From Halocaridina rubra (taxonomy: Eukaryota > Arthropoda > Malacostraca > Decapoda > Atyidae): 64,000 bases of DNA. This document shows positions 1 to 17,852 of the stretch, one piece after another. The stretch lies in assembly GCA_037179515.1 (NCBI GenBank), contig JAXCGZ010020998.1, positions 26,001 to 90,000 on the forward strand, given 5' to 3'. Both the position numbers and the translations under genes were made by a program. Under the pieces are notes generated by a model that was not told the origin of the DNA, did not search any database, and saw only the letters and a list, made by a program, of their open reading frames with translations. Each line of letters starts with the position of its first letter. Position 1 is the first letter of the stretch.

Positions 1-934
<934 letters not shown>

Positions 935-939
935 GTGAC

Positions 940-5029
<4,090 letters not shown>

Positions 5030-5058
5030 TGTTTTCACATATGTAATGTGCTTAATTG

Positions 5059-6204
<1,146 letters not shown>

Positions 6205-6362
6205 GATGTTGCAAGGCAAGTTAGAACAACCCATCTCTAATCCTCCCTCTCCTGCTGATTTTAACCAAGGAGACAGGGCTAACAATTTGTCATCACATAT
6301 CCAGCACCTCAGGAACGAGGTTGCAAAATTCAGAGAGCAACTCACAAGTGCCCAGGAAGAAC
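6205..6362 (+). CDS. CCDC6: CCDC6 internal exon (coiled-coil, first exon in window)
   Basis: This exon is preceded by a T-rich tract and TTTGCAG, and ends at AAC|GTAAGT. It is read from the second base: one base completes a codon from an upstream exon outside the window, then 52 codons, then one base. The peptide contains KLEQPISNPPSPADF followed by a heptad-like stretch (HIQHLRNEVAKFREQL). This matches the vertebrate CCDC6 (H4/PTC) segment where a proline-serine linker interrupts the coiled coil. CCDC6 is a coiled-coil phosphoprotein linked in vertebrates to DNA-damage checkpoint control. The identification comes from remembered family sequence, strengthened by the next exon. The 5' exons lie left of the window. 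Confidence 0.85.
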
Positions 6363-6950
6363 GTAAGTGCTTCTTTGTAGGTTTTTTCTGCCTTTTTCTT
6401 CAAATACAGTATATGCAGTATAAATATGAATAATCTTCTCTTATGTTTATGTAGTTTTTAGCTTCCAGTAGACATTATTTAAGTTTCTGTTGAATATATA
6501 ATTGTGATCAAGTATTCTGTCTATAAAATGTATGCTCTATTACCTTTTGTTGAAATAATATGTTTTACGGATATATTAAGTTGCACTTCATTTGTTTACA
6601 ACATAGTTGCGTAAAATGTATTTGAATATTTTGTTAGGTTGAGGAAACCTGTTATTATAAATGTTAAAGGTGAATTCCTGAAAGTTCCTTACTAATTGTG
6701 GTATTAATGTATAGAATATTGATGAGTAATTTTTTTAAGAGGGGTATACTGCTATAGCTTGTTGAATATTATTGTTTATTAGTTACAGTATTTTATTTTA
6801 TTTAGGAGAAGCAATTTTATAAATCGTGATTTTTAATGTATGTTACATATGTTTGATCTGAAAAGGTACTAGAGGCAAACAATATAGGCCGATTTCTTCA
6901 CAATTGCTAAAATTACTACATTTCAGCTGCATAAATTAATATTTTTTTAG

Positions 6951-7202
6951 ATAATCGTGCAACTCAGCAGTATGCAAATGAAGAACGTCTTATTCGCGAA
7001 GAAAATCTCAGACTTCAGAGGAAACTGCAGATGGAAATTGAACGCAGAGAAGCGCTGTGTCGCCATCTTTCAGAGTCAGAATCTAGTTTAGAAATGGAAG
7101 ACGAGCGACATTATAATGAGGTCACTTCCCAACGGCATCGCACGTTGTCAAGTCCGGTGCCTTACAATCCATCCCCAAGTACTTCAAGGCCTCTCTCGCC
7201 TG
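6951..7202 (+). CDS. CCDC6: CCDC6 internal exon (conserved coiled-coil end and phospho-region)
   Basis: The acceptor is TTTTTTTAG at 6950 and the donor is CCTG|GTACGG. The exon enters and leaves in phase 1, joining the previous exon as C|AT (His). It encodes the most diagnostic CCDC6 block: [18 protein letters not shown], then [19 protein letters not shown], then a Ser/Pro-rich run ([19 protein letters not shown]). In human CCDC6 this region is nearly the same and carries phosphorylated Ser-Pro sites. The open frame reads past the donor to a stop about 25 bases later, so splicing at 7202 is needed for the conserved C-terminus. Confidence 0.93.
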
Positions 7203-7713
7203 GTACGGTATCCAGAACCTTATTTTAGTCATCCATTAATGACTAATAAGCAATTTAAGTGAATTATTTTTTATATTTTCACTGTAACAAGATATGATAA
7301 TTATTACTTTGCCTACTGTTACTGAGATTATTGATACGTGCTTTAAACTTGGAAAAATGTTGAATCCTCATTAATGGTAAATAATCATCAGGGTCCAAGT
7401 ATTTTTTATACTGATGTTAATACAAGCAAACTTATTTTTGCCACACTACAGTTAATGTTGAGCTGCATATGAAAATAATATCGTGCTGGTGATAATACAG
7501 TACTTAACATTCTGCAAAAGTACATTGTTTTATTTACTTTGACATTTTAAAAAAAGATTTGCTTCTTGCCCAAATTTGAGCAACAATAGCAGTCCAAAAT
7601 AAGGTAACAGTAGCTATTGACCTATGTATATTGCAAATTTTCAATACTTACTTGCTAGATTTTGTTTAGAATAGGTTACAAAAATAGATAACAAGGAATC
7701 CTTATTTCAACAG

Positions 7714-7880
7714 GTGTCTCTGGGTACAGCGGTGGCCGTGATCTTTTCTCACCTCCAAGCCCCATGGGTCGCTGTCCTCATTGTGGTCAGGTGATCCTTC
7801 ACCATCCACCACCCAATGTTCCCCCACCCTCATACTTACCCTCAACATCACCTCCTCCCCCACCTGTAATCTCACCTGCA
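7714..7880 (+). CDS. CCDC6: CCDC6 internal exon (Pro-rich, CPHC motif)
   Basis: The acceptor is TTTCAACAG at 7713 and the donor is CCTGCA|GTAAGT. It enters in phase 1 (G|GT) and leaves in phase 0. It encodes about 55 residues: a Gly/Ser-rich start, SPPSPMGRCPHCGQVILHHP, then long proline runs. Position and composition fit the Pro/Ser-rich C-terminal tail of CCDC6. The CxxC followed by paired His is not something I recall from vertebrate CCDC6. The splice signals and continuous phase with both neighbours support a real coding exon. Confidence 0.82.
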
Positions 7881-9830
7881 GTAAGTGTTGAGTTTTTACG
7901 GTTTTTTTTTACCGTACTGGAATGCATTGTATGTAGAATTCTAGTCTTAGTATTTGTATAGACACCAAAGTAAAATTTTTTTACTAAAAAGTGAATGATT
8001 ATTACTCTTAAGTTAGGAAAAGGCTGTTATTCTTAACTTGCCATTTAGAATATTCGTTGTTTTGTCTCAGGATGGCTAATATTCTTAGTGTACCTTGCTT
8101 GATTATGCAAGTTTTTAGATTATATTCATCAGATCTTCTAATCACTTCCCATAGCATTAACACTTCAATCTTCTTCCGTGAAGACCTGTAATAAATATTC
8201 TCGAAATTAGCTCTTACTATCTCCTGCTTCACTATGACTTAATCATTTTTGTTCTTGATGCAAAATAATTTTGTATCATTCAAAATTTCATTAGAATACT
8301 CAATGTAATGGTGCATATTGCTTTAAAATATATTACTACGCAATTTAATCTTGTGGTATTTGAAATGCTTGCATATGAAATTTTACTTTAGTACTGATAA
8401 TAATGTATCCATCGAGCCTCATAAACAAGTCTGCTGAATTGCCACTGAATCCAGTTTAAATTTTGAAATTACATAGCTGATATTTTTGTTTTGTTTTTTA
8501 TTTCAAATTCCAAGTTTCTATACAGTGTGGACCTGAAATTTACACTGTGTATTAAGTTATAATTGGAGCACCTATTATTTTGATTTTCCAGTTTAGTCTT
8601 GATTGTAAATTACTGATTAAGGTTAACCCAGTTTAGACTCTTAACTTCTGTATGATACAAGTCGTACAGATACTGAGAATTTTAATGTGTTTTTGAAGAT
8701 ATAGCAACATTAGGACCATTTTAGGCAAAACAAGTTGGTCACTTATTTTAATAAATCGTTAACAAAAAAATTTTAAAATATGATTTTTAGAATTCAGTAA
8801 AGTTAATTTGCCACATTAAATCTGGACAATATCAATCGAGAGCATTTCATTTATTAAGAAGCCTCTTGATGAGTATTTAACGAGAATAAAAAAAGATAAA
8901 TTATAAAAGTTTTCATGAAAACTATCTTTTTTGAAGGTATGAAGGATTTCTATTTGGTAATAATTTTTCTTTTGGGGGAGGACACAATACCCAAAGCAAT
9001 GAAGAGAATGGTTGATGAAAATGGAAAAGTTTTCTGGTGCCCTGAAGCCCTTTGAACTCCACTGAAACAAAGATTATTCATATTGTCGTACCTCTCGAAA
9101 TTACTGTACTATATTGTGGATGAGGATCCGTCATTATATTTAAGTGGAAAGGTCTTAAAATGTGCTTTTTATATTCCCTTTTTGAGTTATCAGACAACAT
9201 GCTTTGTCACCGACTTGATATGAAAGATTTTGTCACAAACTCACTTTTCTACTAAGGACTAGGACAGTGCCTTCCTGCAAAGGACTTTGGTCATGGCAAG
9301 TGTGACTGTTACCCTGAATAAATGACCTTTCTAACCTCAGACTGTGGCAAGTTGCGACTGCAGTACTATTGATCCCAGTAATATGCATTATGCAGTAGAG
9401 AAATAATATACAATACTTTGAAGCTTGTTTAAATTTTGAATGAATATTTGTTATCGAAGTAAATATGTACTTAAAACGAATACCAATTTAATATCCAATT
9501 ATTAAAACCTTTGATTTTTAGCACTAAAATTATTTTTATTGCCTCTCCATTTGCTTTTCATTTGAACTAGTGATGTACTATATTGTTATCTTGATAATTT
9601 TTTCGTTAGAGGAGTTCATTGTATTTCAGACACACTTTGTTGATGACTGGAGTAATTCGACTTAAAATATGAAGCTTTGAAATGTAACAATTTTCAAGTG
9701 ATTTTTGGAAGCATATCTTATACTGAGCTTTGCAGCCCATGGATACGTAGATCAGAGAATGATAGCACTGTACAATATTGAATATTCGTAAAAAGACATT
9801 ATAAATTTATTTTAAATGCTCTTCTTGCAG
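7881..9830 (+). other. CCDC6 intron with a decayed SINE
   Basis: This is the intron between the last two CCDC6 exons. The only recognisable content is a diverged copy, at about 9215-9370, of the tRNA-derived SINE found intact at 58429-58617. The shared part is the tail with ACTAAGGACTAGGACAGTGC and the CTAACCTCAGACTGTG block. Confidence 0.6.
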
Positions 9831-10070
9831 TTCCAAAGGCACGGCACTCGAACATCTCAAGAGCGATTTGTGAAGCCCATTGCCCCTCCACCAAGCAGCT
9901 CATCTCTTGCCACATCTGCAGTTCCACCTCTCCATTCATCTACCACCAGTCTAACTGGAGCCACTAACTCCACGCCCGCTCATCACCCACCTCCAGTTCC
10001 TGCATCACAAATGCCCACTTCACCCCATCCAGTGGCGCCTCCTTCACCAATGGATGTTAGTCGTAACTGA
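9831..10070 (+). CDS. CCDC6: CCDC6 terminal coding exon
   Basis: The acceptor is CTTCTTGCAG at 9830. It is read in phase 0 for 79 codons to a TGA at 10068-10070. The peptide starts FQRHGTRTSQERFVKPIAPP and continues as Pro/Ser/Thr-rich low complexity, like the end of vertebrate CCDC6 (a K-R-P basic patch, then PPP-rich sequence). With the three exons above it gives about 271 C-terminal residues. The tail is poorly conserved between phyla, so the exact end rests on the open frame and splice phase. Confidence 0.8.
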   Translation, partial: FQRHGTRTSQERFVKPIAPPPSSSSLATSAVPPLHSSTTSLTGATNSTPAHHPPPVPASQMPTSPHPVAPPSPMDVSRN

Positions 10071-11792
10071 TAGGGGGGGGGATCTGATTGTAATTGGGTT
10101 GGTGAATGGAGAGATAGTCTAATTATGCTGGTGGCTAATGGGCATTATTTTGTCCACATGAACTGTTTACTACTAATATGTATGCATGGTTCTTATTTTC
10201 TCTCTTGTTATACTTTGGATGGTTTGTTGTATGGTAAAAACGTGGTGTTGCATAAAGATGGGTAAAAAAAAAATATTATGATAGCCCAGGTAATACCACA
10301 GCTGAAAAAGTGGATTCCTGGTTAGTGATGAGTGAGCACCAAATTTGAAACTTTCAAACTGGTTTTGGCCCTAAGAAGTCATAAGCTTTTGAAGCCTACG
10401 TGTGTTTGTTTGTGTGTGCATGTTAACTAAGAGTTTTTCTGGCCTGTGAATTATTGTGGTATTGCATTTTGGGAACTGTACATCCATCCAGATTTCTTTT
10501 GAATCTGAGAGGAGCCTAATATGTGATATATTTGAGATAATAATAATAATTATAATAATATAGTCTATTATACATTAATCGATTGAAAAGTAAAAAAAAA
10601 AATTAGGTACATGGTGATTATAAAGTTCAGAGGCACTCCTAAGCACTAGTTAGGTTTAGTCTCTAATTTGTGATAAATGGCAGTACTGTATGTAGCAGTT
10701 TCAAGTCAATATCCATGCCATATGTGTGGGTTGTATGTGTAAAGAAGCTACCATGTCAGGCAGGTGTCCTTTTGATTTCCCTTTCATTTTGTAGGTATTT
10801 ACTGAAAAGCAAATAAAGCATTACTGGTAATTCATTAGCTCTCATATTTTGCTAACTTTACTTAATGCTTCAGGAATGTAAACAGGCCGTTCAGTTTCCT
10901 TTGTAATTATTATTATATTAGGTAAGTAAGGGATTCAGACTCAGAGCAGTCTGATTTGAGTGACGAATTTATCTTCAGTTGTAAATCTTCATAGGGTAAC
11001 CTCACTGAATTAACTATGGTTTTGGTGTTGAGTGAGGCTGCCATTGTTTGTTATAGCCATCTAAGTTTCGTGTTTAATGCAGTCAGAGCTCTGCCACTAG
11101 TTCATCATAGCTTTGGTAATGAGATGTACTGTTTTTTGCGCCTATTGGTGCTCAGTAATTTTTCCTTTAATTTGTGAGTCACATTTATATATGATTGATG
11201 CTCAAAACAGACAAGTTCTATATTTTTTGTTTGTTAGTTTAATGTTATTGTCTTATTCCGAGTTGACGTGGAATTTTGGTAATGGAAGCATAATACTGAT
11301 AGGGAGAGTATCCATACCAGAGTTTATTCATGTTTTTTTTTTCCTTTGCCTCATACATTTGTAATAGTAAAAAAAACCGTTGCAATATTAGTTGAAAATA
11401 ACAGCTTTCCACATTTCGCAGATTTCCTTAATAGTAGTATTTTTCATTTGTTAAATTTCACTGTAGCTTAAAGTCCTGTAGGTTGATGGTGCCAAGCATT
11501 ACAAAGTATTGAGCAGGGAATTTTGCTAGTTATCTCTACCATAAACATCATCATCGTACTTCGATAGGTTTCTTATACCAGTATTCAGAAGTCTTTAATA
11601 TTCAGATAGTATACTCTTTCCAGGAGAAAATTGGAATCAACAAAGTGCAAGGAAATTTCCTGAAGACTAAAATCATTGTTTGAGAAATATGAGTCATGAG
11701 GATTTTGTATTTTTGGAATATATAATCTACTGGTATATAAAGGTCATTCTATACACATAGAAACTCAATACTATAAAAATGACTATATATGG

Positions 11793-11965
11793 TAGGAAAA
11801 GTCCCTCTACAGATATGGAAACTGTATGAAATATTCGTTAATTTCGTGACCTCATCTGGTCACGGTCTTTGTACTTTGAGAAGTTGACCCATTGAGTTCA
11901 CGAAATTAATAAATACTTCATGTATTTTTCTTGTGGATTTCTTAAATGGGCTTTTTCCCAACATT
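11793..11965. repeat. Imperfect foldback element (MITE-like)
   Basis: GTTAATTTCGTGA at about 11839 is inverted as TCACGAAATTAA at about 11899. The similarity continues outwards imperfectly, with GGAAAAAG-like pieces on both outer arms. It looks like an old short foldback element of about 170 bases downstream of CCDC6. Confidence 0.5.
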
Positions 11966-12966
11966 TTAGGCTGCATGGTAACAGTTCAGTGTTATCATAT
12001 GACTATATATGCACATGGGGAGTGAACATTCATGATGCAAAAGCTGTTCTTTCTTATTATTGAATGTTACTGGTAACAGAGCAGTATGTAGGTTAGTAGA
12101 TGTGGTTTTGTAATATGTTGTGTATTGCATAAACCAACATGCCTTTCCACTGTCTTTACTGTATCATAAAACTTCTCTCACTTAGGCTTAAAGATCAAAT
12201 GTGGACTACATAAAAATAAAAAATAAATCTGGTAGTCTCCAGGTATTGAAAAAAAAAAAAAAAAAATTGGTGGTCTCGGGGTAAGAAAAAGCATGTAAAA
12301 AAAAAAATTGGTAGTCTTGCATTAAGAAAAAGCACGTTCAAGCCTAATAAGGTAACTGAAGTTCTTGGAGACAATCTCTGTTGCATGTGCTTTCCTCCGT
12401 ATAATCGCAGAAAGGTATAAATTAAGTACCGCACTCAGAATAGCGATAAACACAGAAAAAATAAGAGCTTTTAGTTTAATGTATTCACAGCCATCAGTGC
12501 TTTACACTTTGCAATGTATTCTTTTTTTTCTAAATTCCATATATTGTTATTTCTGTATTGCTATGGTATTTCATGATAGTATTCCTCTTGATAACTATAT
12601 ATATTCAGGATTTAAGTGGAATTTTGATATACTAAAATAGTTTATATTCATTTCAGTTTATATTTCTTGCTGTTCACTGGTACTTGATGCTAGCATGAAA
12701 CTACTATTATAATTATTGCACCTTTTTCAGCACAGATCAAGCATATCTAATATAGAGAGAAGAGAGCATTATGTCCACATGTGATATTGCTGTTATGAAA
12801 TTTAAGGTTGTCATCCAGATTTTGTATATTAACTATTGTTTAACCGTATATCAAACTTGTTCTTTTTATCAAATAACAGGTAGCTATGTGATCCTAAATA
12901 TTGGTGTTTCTCATTTGTTACACTGATTTGTATCAGATTAACTATGAAGAAAAATTCCAGTTTCTG

Positions 12967-12970
<4 letters not shown>

Positions 12971-13059
<89 letters not shown>
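12971..13059. repeat. (TA)n microsatellite
   Basis: About 89 bases of TA. Confidence 0.97.
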
Positions 13060-13062
<3 letters not shown>

Positions 13063-14759
13063 CATAAGGCAGCAGAATGGCCAAACCTTTAAAAAAAAAA
13101 AGAATGGAAGCAGTAGAACTTTACCCTTCCCATTATATGCCCACTTGTTTTCCCCTCCCCAGTTAGGAGAGTAATATTAGATGGTGATGGGGGGGATAGA
13201 GCACCTTCCACTCCTTTCATATCGCAGTCCACTTAAGTTGCATTCTCAGATTTTTTGTTTTCAAAATAACGATAATTTATAATATTTTGAAGACTTGTCT
13301 GTCTTCAAAACATTACGCTTATTTATAATGTTCCTCCATTTAATATGCTTTTAATATACATATTTTGCAATTCGGTCACAGCCTCATAGTTTATGTATTG
13401 ACCTGTATATGAATCAATTGAGAAGCAGGAGAATAGTACAGCTATGATTTTAACTGCAAAAGAGAAATAGGAAACCTTAGCACATAGGAGTATATATACC
13501 TACCCATCTGCAGAGGCTACCTCGGAAGATGGGCAGACAAATATACCAGTAAGCTTCCAGCTGACCTCAGCAGATTGACCACATCTGTAGCAGAAAAGCA
13601 TAGGTAGCAGGATGGGGGAAAATGAATACTAACCTACTTATCTGCATATCACACAGAGATACCTCTAAATATAGAGAAGCACGTGCCACTAAGTTTTCCC
13701 TTTGTGAGTAGATATTTTTGCTTCAGAGAGGAAGAAGTAAAGATTAGATGGGATTAAAGGAATATCCACTGCTTGTGTTCTTTTGTTACGGTTCTGACCA
13801 TTGTGAATTTTTTCAGAGAAGCCATCATGTATGAAATAGAGGTCGTTGCAAGATTCAATTTCATTAATGGTATATTTCATTAGTATATGTATATAGCTGG
13901 CTTGGTTTTAACAGTTGAAAATGTAAAGAAGAGTTCTGGGTGGCAGCAGCAGTAGCAACAACGCTCTTGATACCATTGGTTTATGTCAGCAAATTGTTTT
14001 TTGTATAGTTACTACACTTTCAGTAATAAGAGTGACTTTGAAAAAGAATACTGACTGAATGCTTGTAGTAATAATCAAATTTGTCTTTCTCTTTGTTTGT
14101 CTGTGAACTTAAGCTTAAATGATTTTACAATATATTTTTATGAAAAGAAATTTTTTGTTCTAAATATCTGTCATGTTCCTAATGGAATGTAGGCACAAGG
14201 AATCTTTTGAATTTGATTTATTTATAATCACGCTTCCACCACTGAACCAGGTAAGAAACTGATTTGTTTATATTTGTTTTCTATGGGCTATATTGTATGT
14301 TTGACCTAAGGTGTAAACCTATGAGGAGTCTTGGGTAAAGACACATGCCATAACTAACATTGTGCATCGTTGTAGAATACTAATATCCAAGAGGAGTTGA
14401 AGTGTTATAGTAATCAATAGTACATTCAAGAGGCACTGCTTTCATACTCAAAAGGTGCCACACTTGCATGTTATTTGGTATGGAAGATTGTATAGATCCT
14501 AGGGGAGGCGACGTTTTGTAACTGTATAGTCCGTCACTGATGTTGCAATTAACTTTGAGTGAGAGAGGGGAATCAGTAGGTAATGGGTTCTCATGTACAT
14601 AAGAACATAAGAATAGAGGACACTGCAACATGCCTACTGGCACACACGAGGCAGCTCCATTTTTGAATTGTATTTTCAGCATGTCTAACCTATTCTATTC
14701 TACTCTACTTATTTATTCTGTTTTTCTTTTTATGATTTTTCTAATAAGCACTAACCAAT

Positions 14760-17700
14760 TCATACCCATCCTACCTCTGTCATATGTCTATCTAATCTAC
14801 ATTTGAAGGTGTCTAAGGTATTGGCATTTACTATCCTACTAGGAAGCTTGTTCCATGCATCAGCTACTCTATTACCAAACCAATTTTTACCAATTTCCCT
14901 TCTGAACCTAAATTTATCAAGCTTAAATCCATTATTACGAGTTCTGGTTTGATCATGAATTTTTAAAACTTTATTAATATCTCCCTTGTTAATCCCTTTA
15001 AACCATTTATACACTTCAATCATATCCCCCCTAACTCTTCGCCTCTCTAGAGAATGTAGATTAAGTTTTTTTAATCTGTCCTCATATGGTAGATTTCTGA
15101 TATTGTGTATCATCTTGGTCATTCTTCGTTGCACTCTCTCCAAGGATTCAATTTCCATTCTATAATAGGGTGACCAGAATTGCACAGCATAATCTAAATG
15201 GGGCCTAACTAATGCAAGATAGAGCTGCAAAATAACTTTTTCCGTCCTATTGCTGACGCTTCTTGAGATAAATCCTAAAATTCTGTTTGCTTTATTTCTG
15301 ACTGCTGTGCATTGCTCTCTTGGCTTAAGACTACTACTCACAAGAACTCCCAAATCCCTTTCACACTGAGAACTCATGATTTCATGGTTATTTAGCTTAT
15401 AACTAGTATTGTCTTTTATAGTACCCATTTTAACTACTTTACATTTTTCAACATTAAATTCCATTTGCCATTTGTCCGACCATTCAGATAATCTATTTAG
15501 ATCTTCCTGTAAAGCATGAATGTCTTCTTTTCCATTTATAGTTCTACCTATTTTAGTGTCGTCTGCGAATTTACTTAGGTTACTACTGATATCCGAATCC
15601 AGATCATTTAGATATACGATGAATAATAGAGGACCCAGTACCGAGCCTTGTGGTACCCCGCTTGTAACCGAGCCCCACTCTGATTTCTCTCCATTTATGC
15701 AAACCCTCTGTTTTCTGTCTTTTAACCATTGTTTGATCCATCTGAGCACAGCTCCTCCTATACCATGAGCTTCCAGCTTTTTAACTAATCTTTTGTGAGG
15801 AACTCTATCAAAAGCTTTGCTAAAATCTAGATATATTGTATCATATTCTTTGCCACTATCTACTGCCTCGTAAACTTCTGAATAAAAAGACAGTAAGTTT
15901 GTAAGGCACGAAAAACCCTTAAGAAACCCGTGTTGTGAAAGTTTTATCAGTCTGTGTAATTCTAGATGTGCCCTTATTTTATTTGCAATTATGGATTCTA
16001 GAATCTTACCCACTGTTGACGTTAAACTTACCGGCCTATAATTATTCTTTTTAACACGTTCTCCTTTTTTAAATATTGGTACCACATCTGCCAATTTCCA
16101 CTCCATGGGTACCGATCCTAATTTTATTGAATTATTAAATAATGCAGTTAGAGGACAACTAAGCTCTTCCTTGCATTCCTTTAATATTCTAGCATATATT
16201 CCATCAGGTCCCGGAGATTTATGAGCCTTTAATTTATCTATTTCTTTTATTACCTCCTCTCTCGTAATATTTATTGAACTAAGTATATTATCGGGACTGT
16301 CTCTGTAAATGGATTCTACTTCCGGAATATTTTCCAAGTTTTCATTTGTAAATACAGATAAGAAATAATCATTTAAATATGTACACATCACTTTATCGTC
16401 ATCTGTGATATGGCCATTGGCTACTTCAGTTGGTCCGACTTTTTCCTTAAATTTTGTTTGATAATGTTGATAAAACCCTTTAGGATTTTCTTTAGCTTCT
16501 CCTGCTATTCGAACTTCGTATTTTCTTTTCGACTCTCTAACTATCTTTTTAACTTCCCTGTTTAACTGTATATATTGCTGCCTCACCTGCTCTTCACCTC
16601 TTTTTAGTTTCCTGTATATTCCTCTTTTAATACCTATAAGATTCTTTATTCTATTGTTCATCCATTTAGGGTCATTTTTTCTTGATCTGCAATGTTTCAT
16701 GGGAATATAGTCTCTCTGACTATTCTTAAGAGTCATGACAAAATTGTTATATTCCTCATCCAAATTTATATTAACTGACGGGCTGCTGTTCTTTCCTGTG
16801 AGAGAATTTAATGTATTGATCTTATCTTGTGATAATCCTTGGCATGTGGTACCCAAATTTCGGGGTAATCCGCTACCTGCGACCTGACCTGCTGGATTAA
16901 CTACCCACATCTGTACCCCAGAAATCCCTTCCCATACCTCATTAGATAATTTAGTTTTTAAGCCCTCAAAATCTCCTGCTCTAAAGTTTGGAACAATATT
17001 CTTATTTTCCTTTATAGTTTCCTTGAAAATTATGTTAAATCTAATGGAATCATGGTCACTGTTGCCCAATTTTTCACCAACTTCTAAATTTGTAACCATA
17101 TTCTCTCTATTACTAAGAACTAAATCTAGTGTATTCACCCCCCGTGTTGCTTCATGTACATGCTGAGAAAGGAAATTGTCTTCTACTACTTCCAAAAACT
17201 CCTTAGAGCTACTATCACCTGTTATGGTTTCCCAGTTAATATGTCTAAAATTAAAATCGCCTACAATGCAAACTCTATTTGACCTGCTCACTTTAGAAAT
17301 TTCATCGTATATAACTTGCGACTCTATATTATCGAGATCAGGTGGTCTGTAGACTACTCCTACAACTAGACTTTCTATATTATTTTTAATTTCAACCCAT
17401 AAGGTTTCTGAATTTAGATTTGTCTTAATTCCAGACTTAATGCAGCTTCTGAGGCTATCTTTAATATACATAATTACCCCTCCCCCTCTTTTATCTGCAC
17501 TACGATCAGCATTATAAAGTTTATATCCTGTAATTATGTACTCAGCTTTAAGGTGTTTGCTTTCTAATTTAATCCAACTTTCACTAATGCATATTATATC
17601 CGGTCTCTCACTACATACTATGGCTCTCAGTTCTTCTATCTTGTTACCTAAACTACGGCTATTTGTATAATATACTTTTAAACTTTCTCTAGCTTCACCC

Positions 17701-17852
17701 TTCTTGTGGCTATTCTTTTTGTTAATATTTGTTCTATGTAACAAATGGTTCTTATCCTTAGACTCCCAGTTATTTGACCCACTATTTACTGAACCCTTAC
17801 TGACTAATTTCTCTGCACAAGTATTAATCATTTCATTATTTGTGTCTAACAA
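14760..17852 (-). CDS. LINE ORF2: endonuclease and reverse transcriptase
   Basis: 1030 codons without interruption. The N-terminal 280 residues are an APE-type endonuclease: YYTNSRSLGNK, ICISESWI (catalytic Glu), GVVYRPP, GDFNF and the SDHDS end motif. The reverse transcriptase follows at about 540-800: NYRPVSLTSTVGKILE, LDFSKAFDRVPHKRL, SGVPQGSVLGPLLF and the catalytic FADDTK. The C-terminus has the RxNGFKLD... domain common in CR1-like proteins. All catalytic motifs are present, so the protein could still be active. The start is taken where the frame opens (VLLDTNNEM); ORF1's stop overlaps there. Confidence 0.93.
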   Translation of the reverse strand: MLDTNNEMINTCAEKLVSKGSVNSGSNNWESKDKNHLLHRTNINKKNSHKKGEARESLKVYYTNSRSLGNKIEELRAIVCSERPDIICISESWIKLESKHLKAEYIITGYKLYNADRSADKRGGGVIMYIKDSLRSCIKSGIKTNLNSETLWVEIKNNIESLVVGVVYRPPDLDNIESQVIYDEISKVSRSNRVCIVGDFNFRHINWETITGDSSSKEFLEVVEDNFLSQHVHEATRGVNTLDLVLSNRENMVTNLEVGEKLGNSDHDSIRFNIIFKETIKENKNIVPNFRAGDFEGLKTKLSNEVWEGISGVQMWVVNPAGQVAGSGLPRNLGTTCQGLSQDKINTLNSLTGKNSSPSVNINLDEEYNNFVMTLKNSQRDYIPMKHCRSRKNDPKWMNNRIKNLIGIKRGIYRKLKRGEEQVRQQYIQLNREVKKIVRESKRKYEVRIAGEAKENPKGFYQHYQTKFKEKVGPTEVANGHITDDDKVMCTYLNDYFLSVFTNENLENIPEVESIYRDSPDNILSSINITREEVIKEIDKLKAHKSPGPDGIYARILKECKEELSCPLTALFNNSIKLGSVPMEWKLADVVPIFKKGERVKKNNYRPVSLTSTVGKILESIIANKIRAHLELHRLIKLSQHGFLKGFSCLTNLLSFYSEVYEAVDSGKEYDTIYLDFSKAFDRVPHKRLVKKLEAHGIGGAVLRWIKQWLKDRKQRVCINGEKSEWGSVTSGVPQGSVLGPLLFIVYLNDLDSDISSNLSKFADDTKIGRTINGKEDIHALQEDLNRLSEWSDKWQMEFNVEKCKVVKMGTIKDNTSYKLNNHEIMSSQCERDLGVLVSSSLKPREQCTAVRNKANRILGFISRSVSNRTEKVILQLYLALVRPHLDYAVQFWSPYYRMEIESLERVQRRMTKMIHNIRNLPYEDRLKKLNLHSLERRRVRGDMIEVYKWFKGINKGDINKVLKIHDQTRTRNNGFKLDKFRFRREIGKNWFGNRVADAWNKLPSRIVNANTLDTFKCRLDRHMTEVGWV

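Larger units (their letters stand above)
6205..10817 (+). other. CCDC6: CCDC6 gene, 3' half (gene-level entry)
   Basis: Four coding exons in consistent phase (6205-6362, 6951-7202, 7714-7880, 9831-10070) are separated by introns of about 590, 510 and 1950 bases, all GT-AG. The 3' UTR starts at 10071. An AATAAA at 10812-10817 is a possible poly(A) signal, but others occur further on in this AT-rich DNA. The gene is convergent with MDH1, whose 3' end lies at about 22.4 kb. Confidence 0.8.
10071..14596 (+). other. CCDC6 3' UTR and intergenic DNA, no further gene seen
   Basis: This stretch is AT-rich without a convincing coding exon. It holds the probable CCDC6 3' UTR (to about 10.8 kb or beyond), an imperfect foldback element near 11793-11965, short A/T runs near 12250 and 12300, and a (TA)n array at 12971-13059. 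Short open frames here have no recognisable motif. Confidence 0.6.
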
